From Parietaria judaica (taxonomy: Eukaryota > Streptophyta > Magnoliopsida > Rosales > Urticaceae), in the NCBI GenBank assembly GCA_954871525.1, contig OX940870.1:9455501-9519500 (forward strand): a stretch of DNA of 64,000 nt. The letters are read 5' to 3'. Position 1 is the stretch's first letter. The number at the start of each line of letters is the position of its first letter. Made by a program: the position numbers and the translations under genes. Positions 1 to 11,924 of the stretch are shown piece by piece. Under the pieces are notes generated by a model. The model was not told the DNA's origin. It searched no databases and saw nothing but the letters and a program-made list of their open reading frames with translations.

Positions 1-66
1 CAACACATTACACTTGCTCACTTATTAGAACATTTATTGGTCATTTATTATCAATAAATTCCAACA
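1..66 (-). repeat. 3' LTR fragment of the copia element (first 66 bp of the LTR)
   Basis: Identical to 5335-5400. It is bounded by the polypurine tract at 67-76; the remaining roughly 780 bp should lie to the left of the window. Confidence 0.95.
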
Positions 67-600
67 ATCCCCCACTTTTCTAATAATATAAGTGTAATTT
101 CCAGAAAATTAGTAAAGCGTGCTAATACAGTTAGGTATCTTTCGATTTGAACCTGACCTTAGTAAAACAACACAAGATCTTATCGGAATCTCAGGTAGCT
201 AGGCTTTGAACCTGTTATTCCTTGTGATAAGAGCGGTGAAGCCTTACACACACACTTTAGTAGTTCTTCGCCTACATCTCTCGCTTAGCACCGTTAATGG
301 CCATGTGCTCTTCCTGTCTCGTGAATTTTTCATGAGAGAAACTCCAACTCTCACTTTAAGACGGCACCATCTCTAAATTCACATAGGTGAAGTTCTTACA
401 GTATCTCTGTTGCTTTACAGATACATGTCCTCATCACTGAACTTCATTAAGAGTCATAAATAACTCAACCCTCTAAATGCAACAGCTAACATTGTAGTAC
501 AATGTTACACACATCCAAATCAACGATTTGTTGTTACCCATTGAATCTAAAGTTAAGGATTTCCTAACGTTAGATTGGGTTGCCACCGTTGTTGGAACTC

Positions 601-3600
601 TTATTCAAGGAGTTTCAGTCCCATACCTCTCGAGGTAGACTTTACTAAATCTCTGGCCAATGGTTTAGTAAAAGGATCAGCTAAATTATAGCTGGTACGC
701 ACAAACGAAAGAGAAATGATCCCATCCTTGATCAATTTCCTTACGTAGTCATGTCTTAGACTAATATGTCTAGACTTCCCGTTATACACTTCGTTGTATG
801 CTCTAGCTAAAGTAGCTTGACTATCACAATGTATCGACACTTTCGATATATTGTCCTTAGCCAACGGAGCTTCTAAAAGAAGATCCCTCAACCACTCAGC
901 CTCTTGACCAGCGGAAGCAAGAGCTACAAACTCTGACTCCATGGTCGAATGAGTAATACACGTTTGTTTCTTGCTCTTCCAAGAAATTGCACCTCCGGCA
1001 AGTGTGAAAACCCATCCCGTCGTAGATTTGTTATCTCCGACACTCGATATCCAACTAGCGTCGGTATATCCTTCGAGTATGGCAGGAAACCTACCATATT
1101 GGAGGCCGAGATTTTTTGTTTTCATAAGATAGCCAAAAATCCTCCCGATAGCCTTCCAATGCTCACCGTTGGGGTTGCTAGTAAATCTGCTCATTTTACT
1201 AACAGCGAATGCTATATCGGGTCTAGTGCATTGCATCAAATACATAAGACAACCGATAGCACTCGCATATTCCAACTGAGCCACGGCTCTCCCATTATTC
1301 TTCTCAAGTTTAACACTAGGATCAAATGGGGTGTTCACTTCTTTGAACTGCAAATGTTTGAACTTATCAAGCACTTTCTCAACATAATGCGATTGACTAA
1401 GTTCATAACCCCCACTGGTTTGCTTAACCTTGATCCCTAGAATCGTGTCAACTTGTCCAAGATCTTTCATCTTGAATGTAGAAGATAGAAACCTCTTCGT
1501 TTCTAAAATTCCGTCCATCTCGTTGCTAATGATCAACATATCATCAACATAGAGACAAAGGAATATCACAGTGTTTCCACGCACTTTTGTGTACAAACAC
1601 TTGTCACAAACGTTGTGAACGAATCCATTTGCATGAATGACCGAGTCAAACTTTTGATGCCACTGTTTAGGTGCTTGTTTCAAACCATATAATGATTTGA
1701 CAAGCTTGCAAACCTTTTGTTCATTCCCGGGAAGTACGTAACCCTCCGGTTGCTCCATGTAAATCTCCTCATCGAGATCTCCATTTAAGAATGCCGTTTT
1801 GACATCCATTTGATGAACAAAAAGGTTATGCAATGAAGCTAACGCAAACAGTATCCTAACTGTTGTCGTTCTCGCTACCGGTGCATAAGTATCGAAGTAA
1901 TCGATCCCTTCCTTTTGCCGAAATCCTTTGGCTACTAATCTAGCCTTGTAGGTGTTTAAAGTACCATCACTATGATACTTTTTTCTAAACACCCACTTAC
2001 ATCCAATGGGTCTCGACCCTTTGGGTAAGTCGACAATCTCCCAAGTGTGGTTAGACATAATGGAATCCATCTCATCTTGAATAGCATCTTTCCAAAAAGC
2101 AGAGTCCCGTGAAGCTACAGCTTCCTTAAAGGTTTTCGGATCATCTTCCACTAGAATAATGATAGGAATCTTACGAACAAAATTCTCCCTATTTCCTTCT
2201 ACTAAGTAAAAGGAAATGAGTTGAGAATCTATTTCGTTCGGTCCTAGATCCTTAGCCTTTCGAATTCTTTTGCTAGTCCGAAGCTCGGGTTGTTTTTCAA
2301 CAACTCGTGAAGAACTCTCCTCGCGAGGTTCTTCATTTGTGGTTATATCAGAATCTTTATCCTTCGTGATAAGATTTTCAAAGAATTCCACATCTCGTGA
2401 TTCAATTATCACATTGGACTCCAAGTCAAGAAGTCTATATGCCTTACTGTTGGCCGCATAACCTACAAAAGCACATTTAATCCCGCGAGGACCCAACTTG
2501 GTCCTTTTAGGATCCATGTTTTTGTAATAGGCAACACAGCCCCACACTCTAAAATAACCGATATTTGGTGCACGACCTTTCCAAAGTTCGTACGGCGAAA
2601 TACCGGTCTTCTTTAAAGGAATCCTGTTCAATATATGACATGCACATAACAAAGCTTCACCCCACAAACTAAATGGCAATTCAGAATGCATTAACATAGA
2701 ATTTATCATCTCTTGATACGTTCTATTTTTTCGTTCAGCTAACCCGTTCTGTTGTGGTGTACGTGGTGCGGAACACTCGTGTATAATGCCGTTTTCTTCA
2801 CAAAATGCATTAAAGTCATTTGGAAAATATTCTCCGCCCCTGTCACTTCTAAGGACTTTGATTTTTATTCCCAATTGATTTTCCACTTCCGCTTTATAAA
2901 CTTTAAAAGCATTAAAAGCTTCGTCTTTATGCTTTAAAAGAAAAACGTACGTGAATCTCGAACAATCGTCAATAAATGAAATAAAGTACCGATTGCCCCC
3001 TCGGGTTTTCATTCCATTAAATTCACACAAATCAGAATGCACAAGATCTAATAAATTGGTATTACGTTCAACACTATGAAACGGTTTCTTAATCATTTTC
3101 GATTTAACGCAAATTTCACATTTTTCAAAATTTTCAACGTTGCATGAAATTAAACCGGATTTAATTAACCTTTTCATTGTGCTAATACCAATATGAGCTA
3201 ATCTACTATGCCATAAAGTAACGGAACAATTGAAATACGCGGAAGTAGAAACTTTATTAATAACATTGTCAACAGTACAAAGCTTAACCATTCCGTCCGC
3301 GGAATACCCTTTACCAACAAACACACCATTGCGGGTCAAGATCAACTTGCCCGACTCATAAACAGACTTAATACCCGGTTTACCCAACAAATCCCCACTA
3401 ACAAGGTTCCTAGACATGTCCGGCACATGAAGCACGTTGACCAGCGTCACTTTCTTCCCGGAAGTAAAGTTAAGCTCCACGGTGCCGGTGCCGACAATCT
3501 TCGAGCGCCCCTCGTTTCCCATCTGAACTTGTTGTCCATCGTTGACTTCAGAATAGGTCTTGAAAGCCGCTTTGTCATAGGAGACATGAACAGTGGCACA

Positions 3601-4533
3601 TGTGTCGTACCACCATCCTTGAACCTTGCCTTTGACCGCCATAATTTCGCTCACGGTAGCGATAATGTTGTCATCGGTCTTCGTGGCGTTGGCCTCGTTG
3701 CCTTGGGTCTTTCGTACGCGACAATCTCTCGCGTAGTGACCGGGTTTGCCACACACAAAACAGCCGGTCTTGGGCCCCTTCGAAGCACCGGAATTCTTGA
3801 ACTTTTGATCCTTTTTAGGACTGTAAAAGTTCTTTTTCCCGTCGTGCTTTTTGCCTTTCGCGCTCACCGCGTTGGCCTTCGAATTTCCGACACCATCGGA
3901 TTTCTCCCTTTCCTTCGATTCCTCTTCGATTCGAAGGTGTTTCTGGATCTGCTCCAGAGAGAAATCCTCAGAATTGTGAAGCAATTTCTTCCGGTAACTC
4001 TTCCAAGACGACGGCAATTTCGCAATAATTGCGCCGACTTGAAAAGGTTCCGGAATCTCAATCTTCACGGCCCTCAGTTTGTTAACGAGCACTTGTAGTT
4101 CGTGCACTTGGGCGAGGATCGGCTTTGCATCTGACATCTTGAAATCAAAGTACTCAGAAATGAGAAACTTTTTCGTACCTTCTTCCTCTGCCCGAAATTT
4201 GAACTCGAGCGCCTTCCAGATTTCGACCGCCGAAGAGTTGTCCGTGTAAAGATCATAGAGACGGTCGGAGAGCGTGTTCAGAATGTGGCCACGACACAGC
4301 AGTTCGTCCTCCTTGCGCTTTTTGCGCTCCGCCTTGATATCGTCGGAATCGTCATCCGCCGGTTCTGGAATTGGCTCCAACTCCGGGTCGAGAACGTAGA
4401 AGATCTTCAGGGCCGTCAGGAGGAAGATCATCTTGTCTTGCCAGCGAGTGAAGTTCGTCCCGTCGAAACGGTCCAACTTCACGAGGTCTTGGTTCATCAC
4501 CTTGATGCTTGAAACAGAAGCGTCGGTGGCCAT
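601..4533 (-). CDS. copia gag-pol polyprotein, 1310 aa
   Basis: One open frame carries all copia functions in the copia order (integrase before reverse transcriptase). From the chosen ATG at 4533 (MATDAS..., 20 bp past the LTR): gag about 1-250; CCHC zinc knuckle C258-C271; protease with catalytic D310 in [11 protein letters not shown]; integrase zinc-binding H/H/C/C about 442-475 and catalytic D501, D564, E600; reverse transcriptase about 830-1075 with YVDD at 995-998; RNase H about 1160-1300. The frame is open upstream for another 92 codons, but that stretch lies in the LTR and the gag homology starts at the chosen ATG. Oddity: the protease motif is D-T-C-A where D-S/T-G-A is more usual. 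No stops or frameshifts, so the element could be autonomous; expression is not shown by sequence. Confidence 0.95.
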   Translation of the reverse strand: MATDASVSSIKVMNQDLVKLDRFDGTNFTRWQDKMIFLLTALKIFYVLDPELEPIPEPADDDSDDIKAERKKRKEDELLCRGHILNTLSDRLYDLYTDNSSAVEIWKALEFKFRAEEEGTKKFLISEYFDFKMSDAKPILAQVHELQVLVNKLRAVKIEIPEPFQVGAIIAKLPSSWKSYRKKLLHNSEDFSLEQIQKHLRIEEESKEREKSDGVGNSKANAVSAKGKKHDGKKNFYSPKKDQKFKNSGASKGPKTGCFVCGKPGHYARDCRVRKTQGNEANATKTDDNIIATVSEIMAVKGKVQGWWYDTCATVHVSYDKAAFKTYSEVNDGQQVQMGNEGRSKIVGTGTVELNFTSGKKVTLVNVLHVPDMSRNLVSGDLLGKPGIKSVYESGKLILTRNGVFVGKGYSADGMVKLCTVDNVINKVSTSAYFNCSVTLWHSRLAHIGISTMKRLIKSGLISCNVENFEKCEICVKSKMIKKPFHSVERNTNLLDLVHSDLCEFNGMKTRGGNRYFISFIDDCSRFTYVFLLKHKDEAFNAFKVYKAEVENQLGIKIKVLRSDRGGEYFPNDFNAFCEENGIIHECSAPRTPQQNGLAERKNRTYQEMINSMLMHSELPFSLWGEALLCACHILNRIPLKKTGISPYELWKGRAPNIGYFRVWGCVAYYKNMDPKRTKLGPRGIKCAFVGYAANSKAYRLLDLESNVIIESRDVEFFENLITKDKDSDITTNEEPREESSSRVVEKQPELRTSKRIRKAKDLGPNEIDSQLISFYLVEGNRENFVRKIPIIILVEDDPKTFKEAVASRDSAFWKDAIQDEMDSIMSNHTWEIVDLPKGSRPIGCKWVFRKKYHSDGTLNTYKARLVAKGFRQKEGIDYFDTYAPVARTTTVRILFALASLHNLFVHQMDVKTAFLNGDLDEEIYMEQPEGYVLPGNEQKVCKLVKSLYGLKQAPKQWHQKFDSVIHANGFVHNVCDKCLYTKVRGNTVIFLCLYVDDMLIISNEMDGILETKRFLSSTFKMKDLGQVDTILGIKVKQTSGGYELSQSHYVEKVLDKFKHLQFKEVNTPFDPSVKLEKNNGRAVAQLEYASAIGCLMYLMQCTRPDIAFAVSKMSRFTSNPNGEHWKAIGRIFGYLMKTKNLGLQYGRFPAILEGYTDASWISSVGDNKSTTGWVFTLAGGAISWKSKKQTCITHSTMESEFVALASAGQEAEWLRDLLLEAPLAKDNISKVSIHCDSQATLARAYNEVYNGKSRHISLRHDYVRKLIKDGIISLSFVRTSYNLADPFTKPLARDLVKSTSRGMGLKLLE

Positions 4534-4553
4534 GATCGATGATACTATTAGAC

Positions 4554-5068
4554 TGTTGGAAACCTCGTCGAAGTTGAATATGTCGGGACTTGAATCACGC
4601 ATGTGATGCGCTTTCCTAATAGTATTTCGAGCACTCGGAATCGTCTTCGAGTCTGCTTGCAAGAATACCCAGGATAAGACAAGCCTTAATGATCGAAAAT
4701 CACAAGACGAAGTGATCTTCGAACAGTAAGCAAGAACACGTTTCTGGAGAGTGTTTTTTGTTGTATGAGAAAATGATACAGAGCAGTTATTTGTTTTTTT
4801 TGCATGCAAAACGAAATTTTAAAGTCCCAAAAACAGTTAGTTTGTGAAAGTAGCGACCCTTCACAAGTAGCAGTTATTGGTCTGAAACGGAAAACCAAAA
4901 AACGGTCAGTAACCGCCCCCCAACGGCTAGTAACTGCCGCCGACACGTGGCGAGGCGAGAATCGCCGCGAGAAAGCCCGAGACCCGAGCCTACGCCGCTC
5001 GCCCGATGCCACGTGTAAGTGCCTCAAGTGCGCCTACAAGACGCCACTAGCGCCTCTACGCCCACGCA

Positions 5069-5100
<32 letters not shown>

Positions 5101-5400
5101 GGAGCCGGAGCCGGTGTCGCCGGTGGCGACACCGGCGAGGGTGGCGGTGCGAAAGCGTGAGGTGGCATAGTCTCGCCACCTCGCCTCCACACGGCACTCA
5201 TGTGGCATACTTATCACTATGCCACATGTTGAGCTCACATCACCATTGGTTTCCTTATATATTGCACAAAGCCTTTGTATTTAATCCATGTGGGACTTTT
5301 GACATTCCCACATTTATTACCCACTCAACACATTCAACACATTACACTTGCTCACTTATTAGAACATTTATTGGTCATTTATTATCAATAAATTCCAACA
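4554..5400 (-). repeat. 5' LTR of the copia element, 847 bp
   Basis: On the minus strand it starts TGTTGGAATTT at 5400 and ends GTTTCCAACA at 4554, with the 8-bp inverted repeat typical of copia LTRs. A TATA box (TATATAAGG, minus strand, about 5253-5261) lies about 140 bp into the LTR and probably marks U3/R. A GC-rich core at about 5068-5135 holds four to five tandem copies of a CCCGAC-type hexamer followed by GGAGCC copies and an inverted GTGTCGCC/GGCGACAC pair. The left end is inferred from the inverted repeat and from the gag ATG lying 20 bp beyond it; the second LTR is not available for comparison there. Confidence 0.8.
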
Positions 5401-5405
5401 TTTAT

Positions 5406-7333
5406 CTAGATATTTTTGATGTTATGTCTAATATTAAAAGTTAAAACTGTGAAGAATAGGTTCAAATTATTACGTACAATTTTATTTTCTTTTTCTTTAC
5501 TAGAAGTGCGATTGGACACAAAATTCTTTTGACTCAAATAAAAATGTCAAGAAACTTCAAGGGAAATTAACGACGAAAAGTAAGTTACTCAAAGCGAAAA
5601 CGACATGAAATATAAAGATTGGAAAAACTATCCTTCTCAAATCTATACAAAAAGAGAATAGATTCAGGGCAATCCAATTCAATCACTTAACAATGACAAA
5701 ATCATGATCAAAAGGAAAGTAAGAAAAAGTTTATGACAATGATAAAAGGGGGTTTAATTATTTGAGGCCTCATATCATATACATTATTTGATTACCTATT
5801 ATAGGAATATCATATATTATACGTACACTGTGCTATATTTTTTTATTAGCGACAAAAGTAGTACTTAAGTTTTTTTTTTTTTTGTATTATTTCTAAAAAT
5901 AGGACCCAGTTTTAAAAATTGTGGTAAAAATACTCTAGTTCACATTTTTTTTACGGATAGGTAGACGTCATCCATTTTTCGTTAGTTTTTTTTACTATTC
6001 TGTAAGTGATGGCATCAACAACGCAAAATTTCAATAAAGTGATCACTTTTTCCAACATCCTTGCTATTATAGCGAGGGACCCCACCTTGGAACATTGTTG
6101 CGCTACATGTAGCGCACACTGTTCCAGCGCTATATTTTTTAAAAATTAATTTGTTTGTCATTCAAGTTTTGGAATGTATACACATGCTTAAATTTAATAT
6201 AATTATTTAATATATACTCCTAAAATAAATTAATTTTTATAAAGTTTATTATTTTGCACAATTTATGAGACACCAATATTATAAAAGATAACAATGATAT
6301 TTACACATTGCGAGAAAATTATAATACTAAAACGATCGTGGACTAGGCAAAAAAAAATAGCCATTAAAAACACAGCACAACAAAATAAAGTTACAATAGA
6401 TAAATTAATATTCTTGAAGATTGGTGCCGCATCCCTCCAAGATTGGTAAAATATTGAGAATATGAACCAAAAGTCGGTAAAACATAAGAGATAAAGATGC
6501 ACACATCTCACTTCAAAATGCATTGATTGAAAATTTGTGGGAGGAGGTATAAACGTATAGTCATTCCGATAAACAATTGTGTTTTTTTGTACTTTTTTTT
6601 TGTGTGTTGTGCTGTATTGTAATTTTATTTTATTTTATTTGTGTTCTACTTTAGTTTATTTTGCTGTAATTGTGAGTTTAAATAATTTTAAATAAGTGAT
6701 ATAATTAGGAATCATTGTATAAATATAGAGGTACAAGTGTAAATACAATATAAAGAAAATATAATGAGAAATAGAGTAGAAAATAAAATTCGGTTCAAGA
6801 TGATTTATTATTTACGGAGAGATTAAATAGAAAAAGAGTAATTTAGAGATGTCTTGAGTGCAACTAAAGCATTACCTAGAGTGTGTTACCATTAAAATTA
6901 AAAAAAAAAAAAAATAATTCAAGTGCAACTAACCCTTGTATATAAATAAATAATTGACGAAGAACGTGATAGAAATTGACGTTTTTCCTGACAGTGAGAG
7001 TGATGACTTTGTTAGCCTTGCCTTGACTAGAATTGCAAGCTCTTCTCAATCTCACGTTGATGTATTAAATAGAAGCGCCAATTTATTCATTTAATTTTAT
7101 ATATTTCCCAAAATTTCGAAGAACTTATCCGTGACGTATCGACTCTGAGAAATTAAGCTCTGCAATTTGACCACTTGCTCTGTCTCAGACTTGAATTAAT
7201 GCAGAGAAATAATATATTCATACTCATGGCATTGATAAATTTCGTAATGTACACGAACAATGACGAGGGTGATTAAGGAAAATATTGGGTTAATCATCAA
7301 ATTAGCTAAAAAAATGGTTAATTATTGAAAATA
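5406..7333. other. AT-rich intergenic stretch
   Basis: No supportable coding region. Short open frames here lack codon structure and recognisable motifs. Contains homopolymer runs (5872-5883, 6900-6914) and one strong short palindrome (listed separately). The right end borders the 3' side of the ERF gene. Confidence 0.6.
6089..6125. repeat. 37-nt near-perfect palindrome
   Basis: Arms GGAACA...TGTTCC flank a perfect core GCGCTACATGTAGCGC; a shorter outer pair TATAGCG/CGCTATA extends it to about 6068-6134. It stands out because the surroundings are AT-rich. Function unknown; it may be the remnant of a foldback element. Confidence 0.6.
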
Positions 7334-7963
7334 TTATGAGGCAGAGCTCGAACAGAGCTCGAATGAGCCGTAATGGATGAGCTCCTGAATCATCTGCTCA
7401 ATGTGGTGGTCGTCTTCCACCACCGCAAACGACGCCGTTTGCTCGTTCGCCTCCGCCTTAACCGCCGTCACGGTTTCCTGTTCCTGCCCATTCCCCTCCG
7501 TGAACTGCGGAGCCGCGCCGTTAGTCGAAACGGCGCTCGGCGACGTTGTTGTTTGCTGCGACGGGGTGCTGTGGGCTTTGGTCATTTGCAGGGACGCCAT
7601 GTAGCAGCGGTGGAGCTTCGCGGTGAGGTTCGCCGAGAGGAGCTTCGAGACGGACGAGTGCGAGACGGCCGGGTTGTACGGGAAGTTGGTGCGGGCCCTC
7701 GGCCCGCACATCAGCCTCGCGGCCTCGTCGTACGCCCTCGCCGCGTCCTCCGCCGTCTCGAACGTGCCTAGCCAAATGCGCGTCTTCCTGAAAGAAGGAA
7801 ATGAAAAAGAAAAAAACACTCTCGTTAAGATACAAGTTCAAATCCTCGACATTTAGTAAGTGCTGCTCGGTCGGGCTTACAGCAACGGGTGGCGAATCTC
7901 GGAGACCCACGAGCCCCAGTGGCGTTGTCGGACGCCTCGGAAACGCTGTTGCGGTCTGGCCAT
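7334..7963 (-). CDS. ERF003: ERF003-like AP2/ERF transcription factor, 178 aa
   Basis: Two exons, minus strand: 7881-7963 (83 nt) and 7334-7787 (454 nt), with a 93-bp GT-AG intron inside the AP2 domain. The AP2/ERF DNA-binding domain covers about residues 7-65: [20 protein letters not shown] in exon 1, then [20 protein letters not shown] and [17 protein letters not shown] in exon 2. The domain contacts GCC-box-like DNA in the nucleus. The intron inside the domain, the [15 protein letters not shown] segment and the acidic end with [17 protein letters not shown] match the ERF003 / SHINE-related clade as I know it. The first ATG after the upstream stops gives [10 protein letters not shown], the usual start for this group. 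Members are linked to cuticle and stress regulation; that role is inferred from the family. Confidence in the family is high, in exact orthology moderate. Confidence 0.93.
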
Positions 7964-9455
7964 TCCCGCTTAGAGAAAGAAACGTTTCTTTTTTTGTGAA
8001 AACGCCTAGTTGAAAAAGAGAGAGAGAGCGCGAGTGAAAAAGAGGTGAAATGAAATGGGGTTTATGTAGTTGTGCTAATTGCAAGTTGTGAGGCTCTTTT
8101 TCTAAGCAAACTGCCAAACTAGCAACTAAATTTATGGACTTGGGTCCCACTATAAGGGTTTTTGAGTCCAACCCTTTGTGTGTGTATGTATATATTATAT
8201 ATAGATATAATTATATATTGTTTCCCAGTTGTCTAGTAGTAGTAGCCTACGACAATAAATATGTATGCGAAGGGGTTTTTCAAAAGATGACCAAATTCAA
8301 TTCACATGAATGAAGAGTGATTACGCTTCTTTCTTTCTTTCTTTGCAATTGCATGACATGAATTATTAATAGAGAAAGAGAGAAGCCATGTTAGCGAACC
8401 ATAAATTTATGGACCAATTTATTCTTCATGGAAATCTAAGGATATTATCCGACAGATTCTCCATGTGACTTCTGTTTTGAACGCACATCGCGACAAAAAC
8501 CTAACTTATAATAAATTAAATTAAAATAAGTTTTTTTGTTTTTTTTGCATTAATAAAATAACCCTAATGAAAATAGTAATTACGAAAAACAATTGAGAAG
8601 AAACAAATCATTTGGGGTTGGCTATTATATTCATTCATGTAAGCATAAAAAAGTTTAGTTTTTAAGGAATCTTCGGAATTGTTATCAAAGCTAGTAAGAT
8701 TGTTTTGATAAAGGTAATATTCATTCAATTAATACGTATCAAAATGATTGGGTCAATCCCAATTATGGTGGTCACATTTGGACCACAATAATTACCCCTA
8801 TCAAAACAAATTATTTTAATCAAGAACCTATGTATAATAAATTAAAGAAATGACTATCAAATTGATGAGATAATATTATAAAATAAAATGTACCAAAAGG
8901 CTAATAACATTTCATGTTCCTCCCATATACATGGACCATGGTACCACAAGGCAGTGATTTTGTAGTAGAACATTCACTTTCATGCCTATCTTTTATTAAA
9001 AGTTAAATTTAAAAAGGCTCAAAGGTGTGACTTTGTGAAGTCATGGCATGAATGAATGGCTTTTTTATTATTATTTTTATTTATTTATTTTGGTTTTGAA
9101 ATATTTGTGTAGATAGCGAGCGACCATTGTGGTGTGCCATTCTCATGCCAATGTGGCTGCTCAAATAAGGAACATTTGCATATGAGAATGTGTGAATTTA
9201 TTAGGCTTTTGATTGGGACATTTCAGTTTTGTTTGTGCTCTTCTTTTGGTGGTCTATTTCAATGCCCAGTGTTTAATACTTTGTTTGTTTATTTATATAT
9301 ATCTTACATAAATAAATATTTTTGAGTTACGTGTAATAAAGTAGAAAATTATGAGGAGAACAAGCAAGAATGCTAGCATATTGGGGAGTTATATTTAAAT
9401 TCTTCTGAAAAAATACAATTAGGGTTATATTCAAATTTAATTAGAGAAATTGCAC

Positions 9456-9662
9456 CAAATAATCAAATTGAAACATAAGTTTAGTAAAATAGTTAAACTT
9501 TGGTTAATTTTATAAACTAGCCAATTAACTATTTAAGTGAATTTCTAATTTGGCTAGTTTACAAAATTAACCAAAATTTTGTAAATGGTTAATTGACTAG
9601 TTTACAAAATTAACCAAAATTTAGCTATTTTGCTAAACTTATGTTTCAATTTGACTATTACC
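9456..9662. repeat. Foldback (MITE-like) repeat, about 207 bp
   Basis: The left arm (about 9459-9530, CAAATTGAAACATAAGTTTA...) returns in reverse complement at about 9585-9660 (...TAAACTTATGTTTCAATTTG). The AACTAGCCAATTAAC segment also has a partner, so nearly the whole unit can fold. I could not identify a clean target-site duplication, so the superfamily is open. Confidence 0.7.
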
Positions 9663-10211
9663 CTTAAGAGCCCATTTAATTATTAGTTAATTTAGGGTTA
9701 ATATTAAATTTTATACGAATTTACACCGGAAAAAATGAATTTAGATTATAGGTCCCTTTAAAAAAAAAAATGGGTGTGTTAAATTTTGAAGTTTGGACAA
9801 CCCCTCTTATTTATTAGATCCATCCACGCTTAAGATCTATCTTAATATTTTATGTAAACAAAATAACCGATCGAAACTCAAATCAAATTGCGATAAACAA
9901 TTTTTAGCTTAACCAATCACTCTAAGTAATCAATAAAAAAATTATTTTGGAATTTGGAATTTGGAACCGTGGCTTGGAAAGATATAGCTTGATAGTAACG
10001 TATAAAAATTATTTTGCTAAGCTTAACTAAACTAATAGACAAGAGAACAGGGACGGAACTATTCACGGGCACCGCCTGAAAACCGTACGTAAAAAATTAA
10101 GCCAAAAAATTATACTTTGAAAAAGAAAAAAAAGTTGTTGATATCATATAGATAAAGTCAAAGTCAATTGCCCAACGACAAAAGAGTGTGGGTTATGTGG
10201 TTGAGTTGAAG

Positions 10212-10492
10212 TAGAGCTGCAAGTGGCGACGAGGGAGAGAGGGTCGTGACGCGTCACATCACGAAACCCAAGTCGCGACGCGTCGCGACATTTTGGTGAT
10301 AACCGCGATGGGTCGCGATTCGAGGCAAAAATCGCGCCAACATCTCTCGCCCAATCCCACCTCGCCACGCCATCTCTCGCAAAATCGTGATGCATCGTGA
10401 TTTGGTACAGTCGCGACGCATCGCGACGATCATTTTCACGATTTTGGCGATTTGAGTCGCGATGCATCGCAACGTCGCCACTTGCACCTTGA
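10212..10492. mobile_element. Non-autonomous hAT element (MITE), 281 bp
   Basis: Flanked by a perfect 8-bp target duplication AGTTGAAG (10204-10211 and 10493-10500). Terminal inverted repeats are TAGAGCTGCAAGTGGCGACG at the left and TCAAGGTGCAAGTGGCGACG at the right end: 16 of 20 positions agree and the inner 14 are identical. The 8-bp duplication and TAGAG-type end fit hAT. The interior is far more GC-rich than its surroundings and carries at least four palindromic copies of a GTCGCGAyGCrTCGCGAC-like motif (around 10275, 10390, 10412, 10458). No transposase. Confidence 0.9.
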
Positions 10493-11887
10493 AGTTGAAG
10501 CAATATGAATTCCTATTTCCTAAGTGGTAGAGAGTTCGACTCCTTGCAAACTCTTTTTTACTTTCAATAGTAATAATAGTGGAACTATTATTACTTTTAT
10601 TTTCTTATTAAAGTTTATCTAAATGGTTAATAACAAACCTAAAAATTGAAATATGAACTTAATGTTTTTAATTTGTAAGTTATATCACATTTATTTAATA
10701 TAAAAATTATTGTTATTTATTTGCTTGAAAATAAAAAAGTTAACTTGTTATTTAGTAAAAAGAATTAACATTTTTTATGAAAAAGTTTATTTTTATATCT
10801 TGTGTTATACAATAACTCTTTCCTATCCGAAAGCAAAGCTCAACATAGTTATCCTAGTGAAAGTTGTAAGATTATTATAATCATTTCCTATTAAATTTTA
10901 TCTACATTGTTAATAATACACGTTAAAATCGGCATAATAACTTAATTTTTTTAATTTTGAAGTTATACAATATTTTAGCACAAATTATATATTTTTAGTA
11001 TCAAAGATTATTGTCATTTATGTGCTTGGAAAATAAAATTATTAAGTATTTACTTTAAAAAATTGTTAAAAATTTACATTAGACACCACGTGAATTGAAA
11101 TCCAGACTCGACCACGGCAAGAGAAACTAGTTGCTTTTATTGGCCATAATTGGTTCCTTATTTGAGAAACCATGCACATGCAATTGCCATACATGTTCAT
11201 AACAAATCACAATCTCGTTCCTTGTGTTTACCTTCTATATATCTATAGTCCAATATTATGCAACTCATTCCAAGTACCAAATCTTCCATTGCTTATCATT
11301 TTATTCGTCTCTTAATTATTAAAATCATTATTGTAGATATGTAGTTCATGACAAGAATCATGTTGACTATGGTCAACTGTATTTATTAGCAATTTAACGT
11401 AGAGTGATTGATTATTGGTACCCTATTTATTATTAGAATTATAATACCGGTCTTTAATTATGTTTGTAATTTTAACTTATTGTCTCATAATTTATTCGTA
11501 ATTGCAATTTTGTAAAAGGCAATACATATTTTCAAACTAGCAAGTAATGATCCATATATATAGGCCATAATACATAGACGAAATTATTGTATCAATTCAT
11601 AATCACTAAAATTGAATCATTGTATTAGCCAACGCCAATGGGCTGCGTATTAATCATAGTCTAAAGGAAAGTATAACATATTGATTATTAGAGATTAACT
11701 ATACATGTTTATCAGTCTATCAAAATGTATATATTGAAATTACATGTATAATTAATTTTGTCAAAGAAGGAAATTTACCTAAGAACACTTGAACTTGTAT
11801 CTCGTAAGTTCGTAAGGTAGAGAAGAAATCTAAATTTTGAAACCTAATGACTTACTTTTTTTTTTTTTGGAATAGATTCAAAAAGTA

Positions 11888-11919
<32 letters not shown>

Positions 11920-11924
11920 GTAAT

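Larger units (their letters stand above)
1..5400 (-). mobile_element. Ty1/copia LTR retrotransposon, apparently intact, cut by left window edge
   Basis: The element reads on the minus strand: 5' LTR (4554-5400), a gag-pol frame, then a purine-rich tract (plus strand 67-76, read as AGTGGGGGAT) directly before the 3' LTR, of which only 66 bp lie in the window. Those 66 bp match 5335-5400 base for base, which suggests a recent insertion. LTR ends are TGTTGGAA and TTCCAACA, a perfect 8-bp terminal inverted repeat. The expected primer-binding site for initiator tRNA-Met is poorly matched: minus-strand sequence around 4540-4550 reads AGTATCATCG where TGGTATCAGAGC is usual. The right flank is TTTAT at 5401-5405; the matching left target duplication is outside the window. 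Confidence 0.95.

Noticed and set aside
10144..10503. Open frame of 119 codons (minus), with a 77-codon overlapping frame
   Set aside because: Lies almost wholly inside the 281-bp hAT MITE; openness comes from its CG-rich palindromes.
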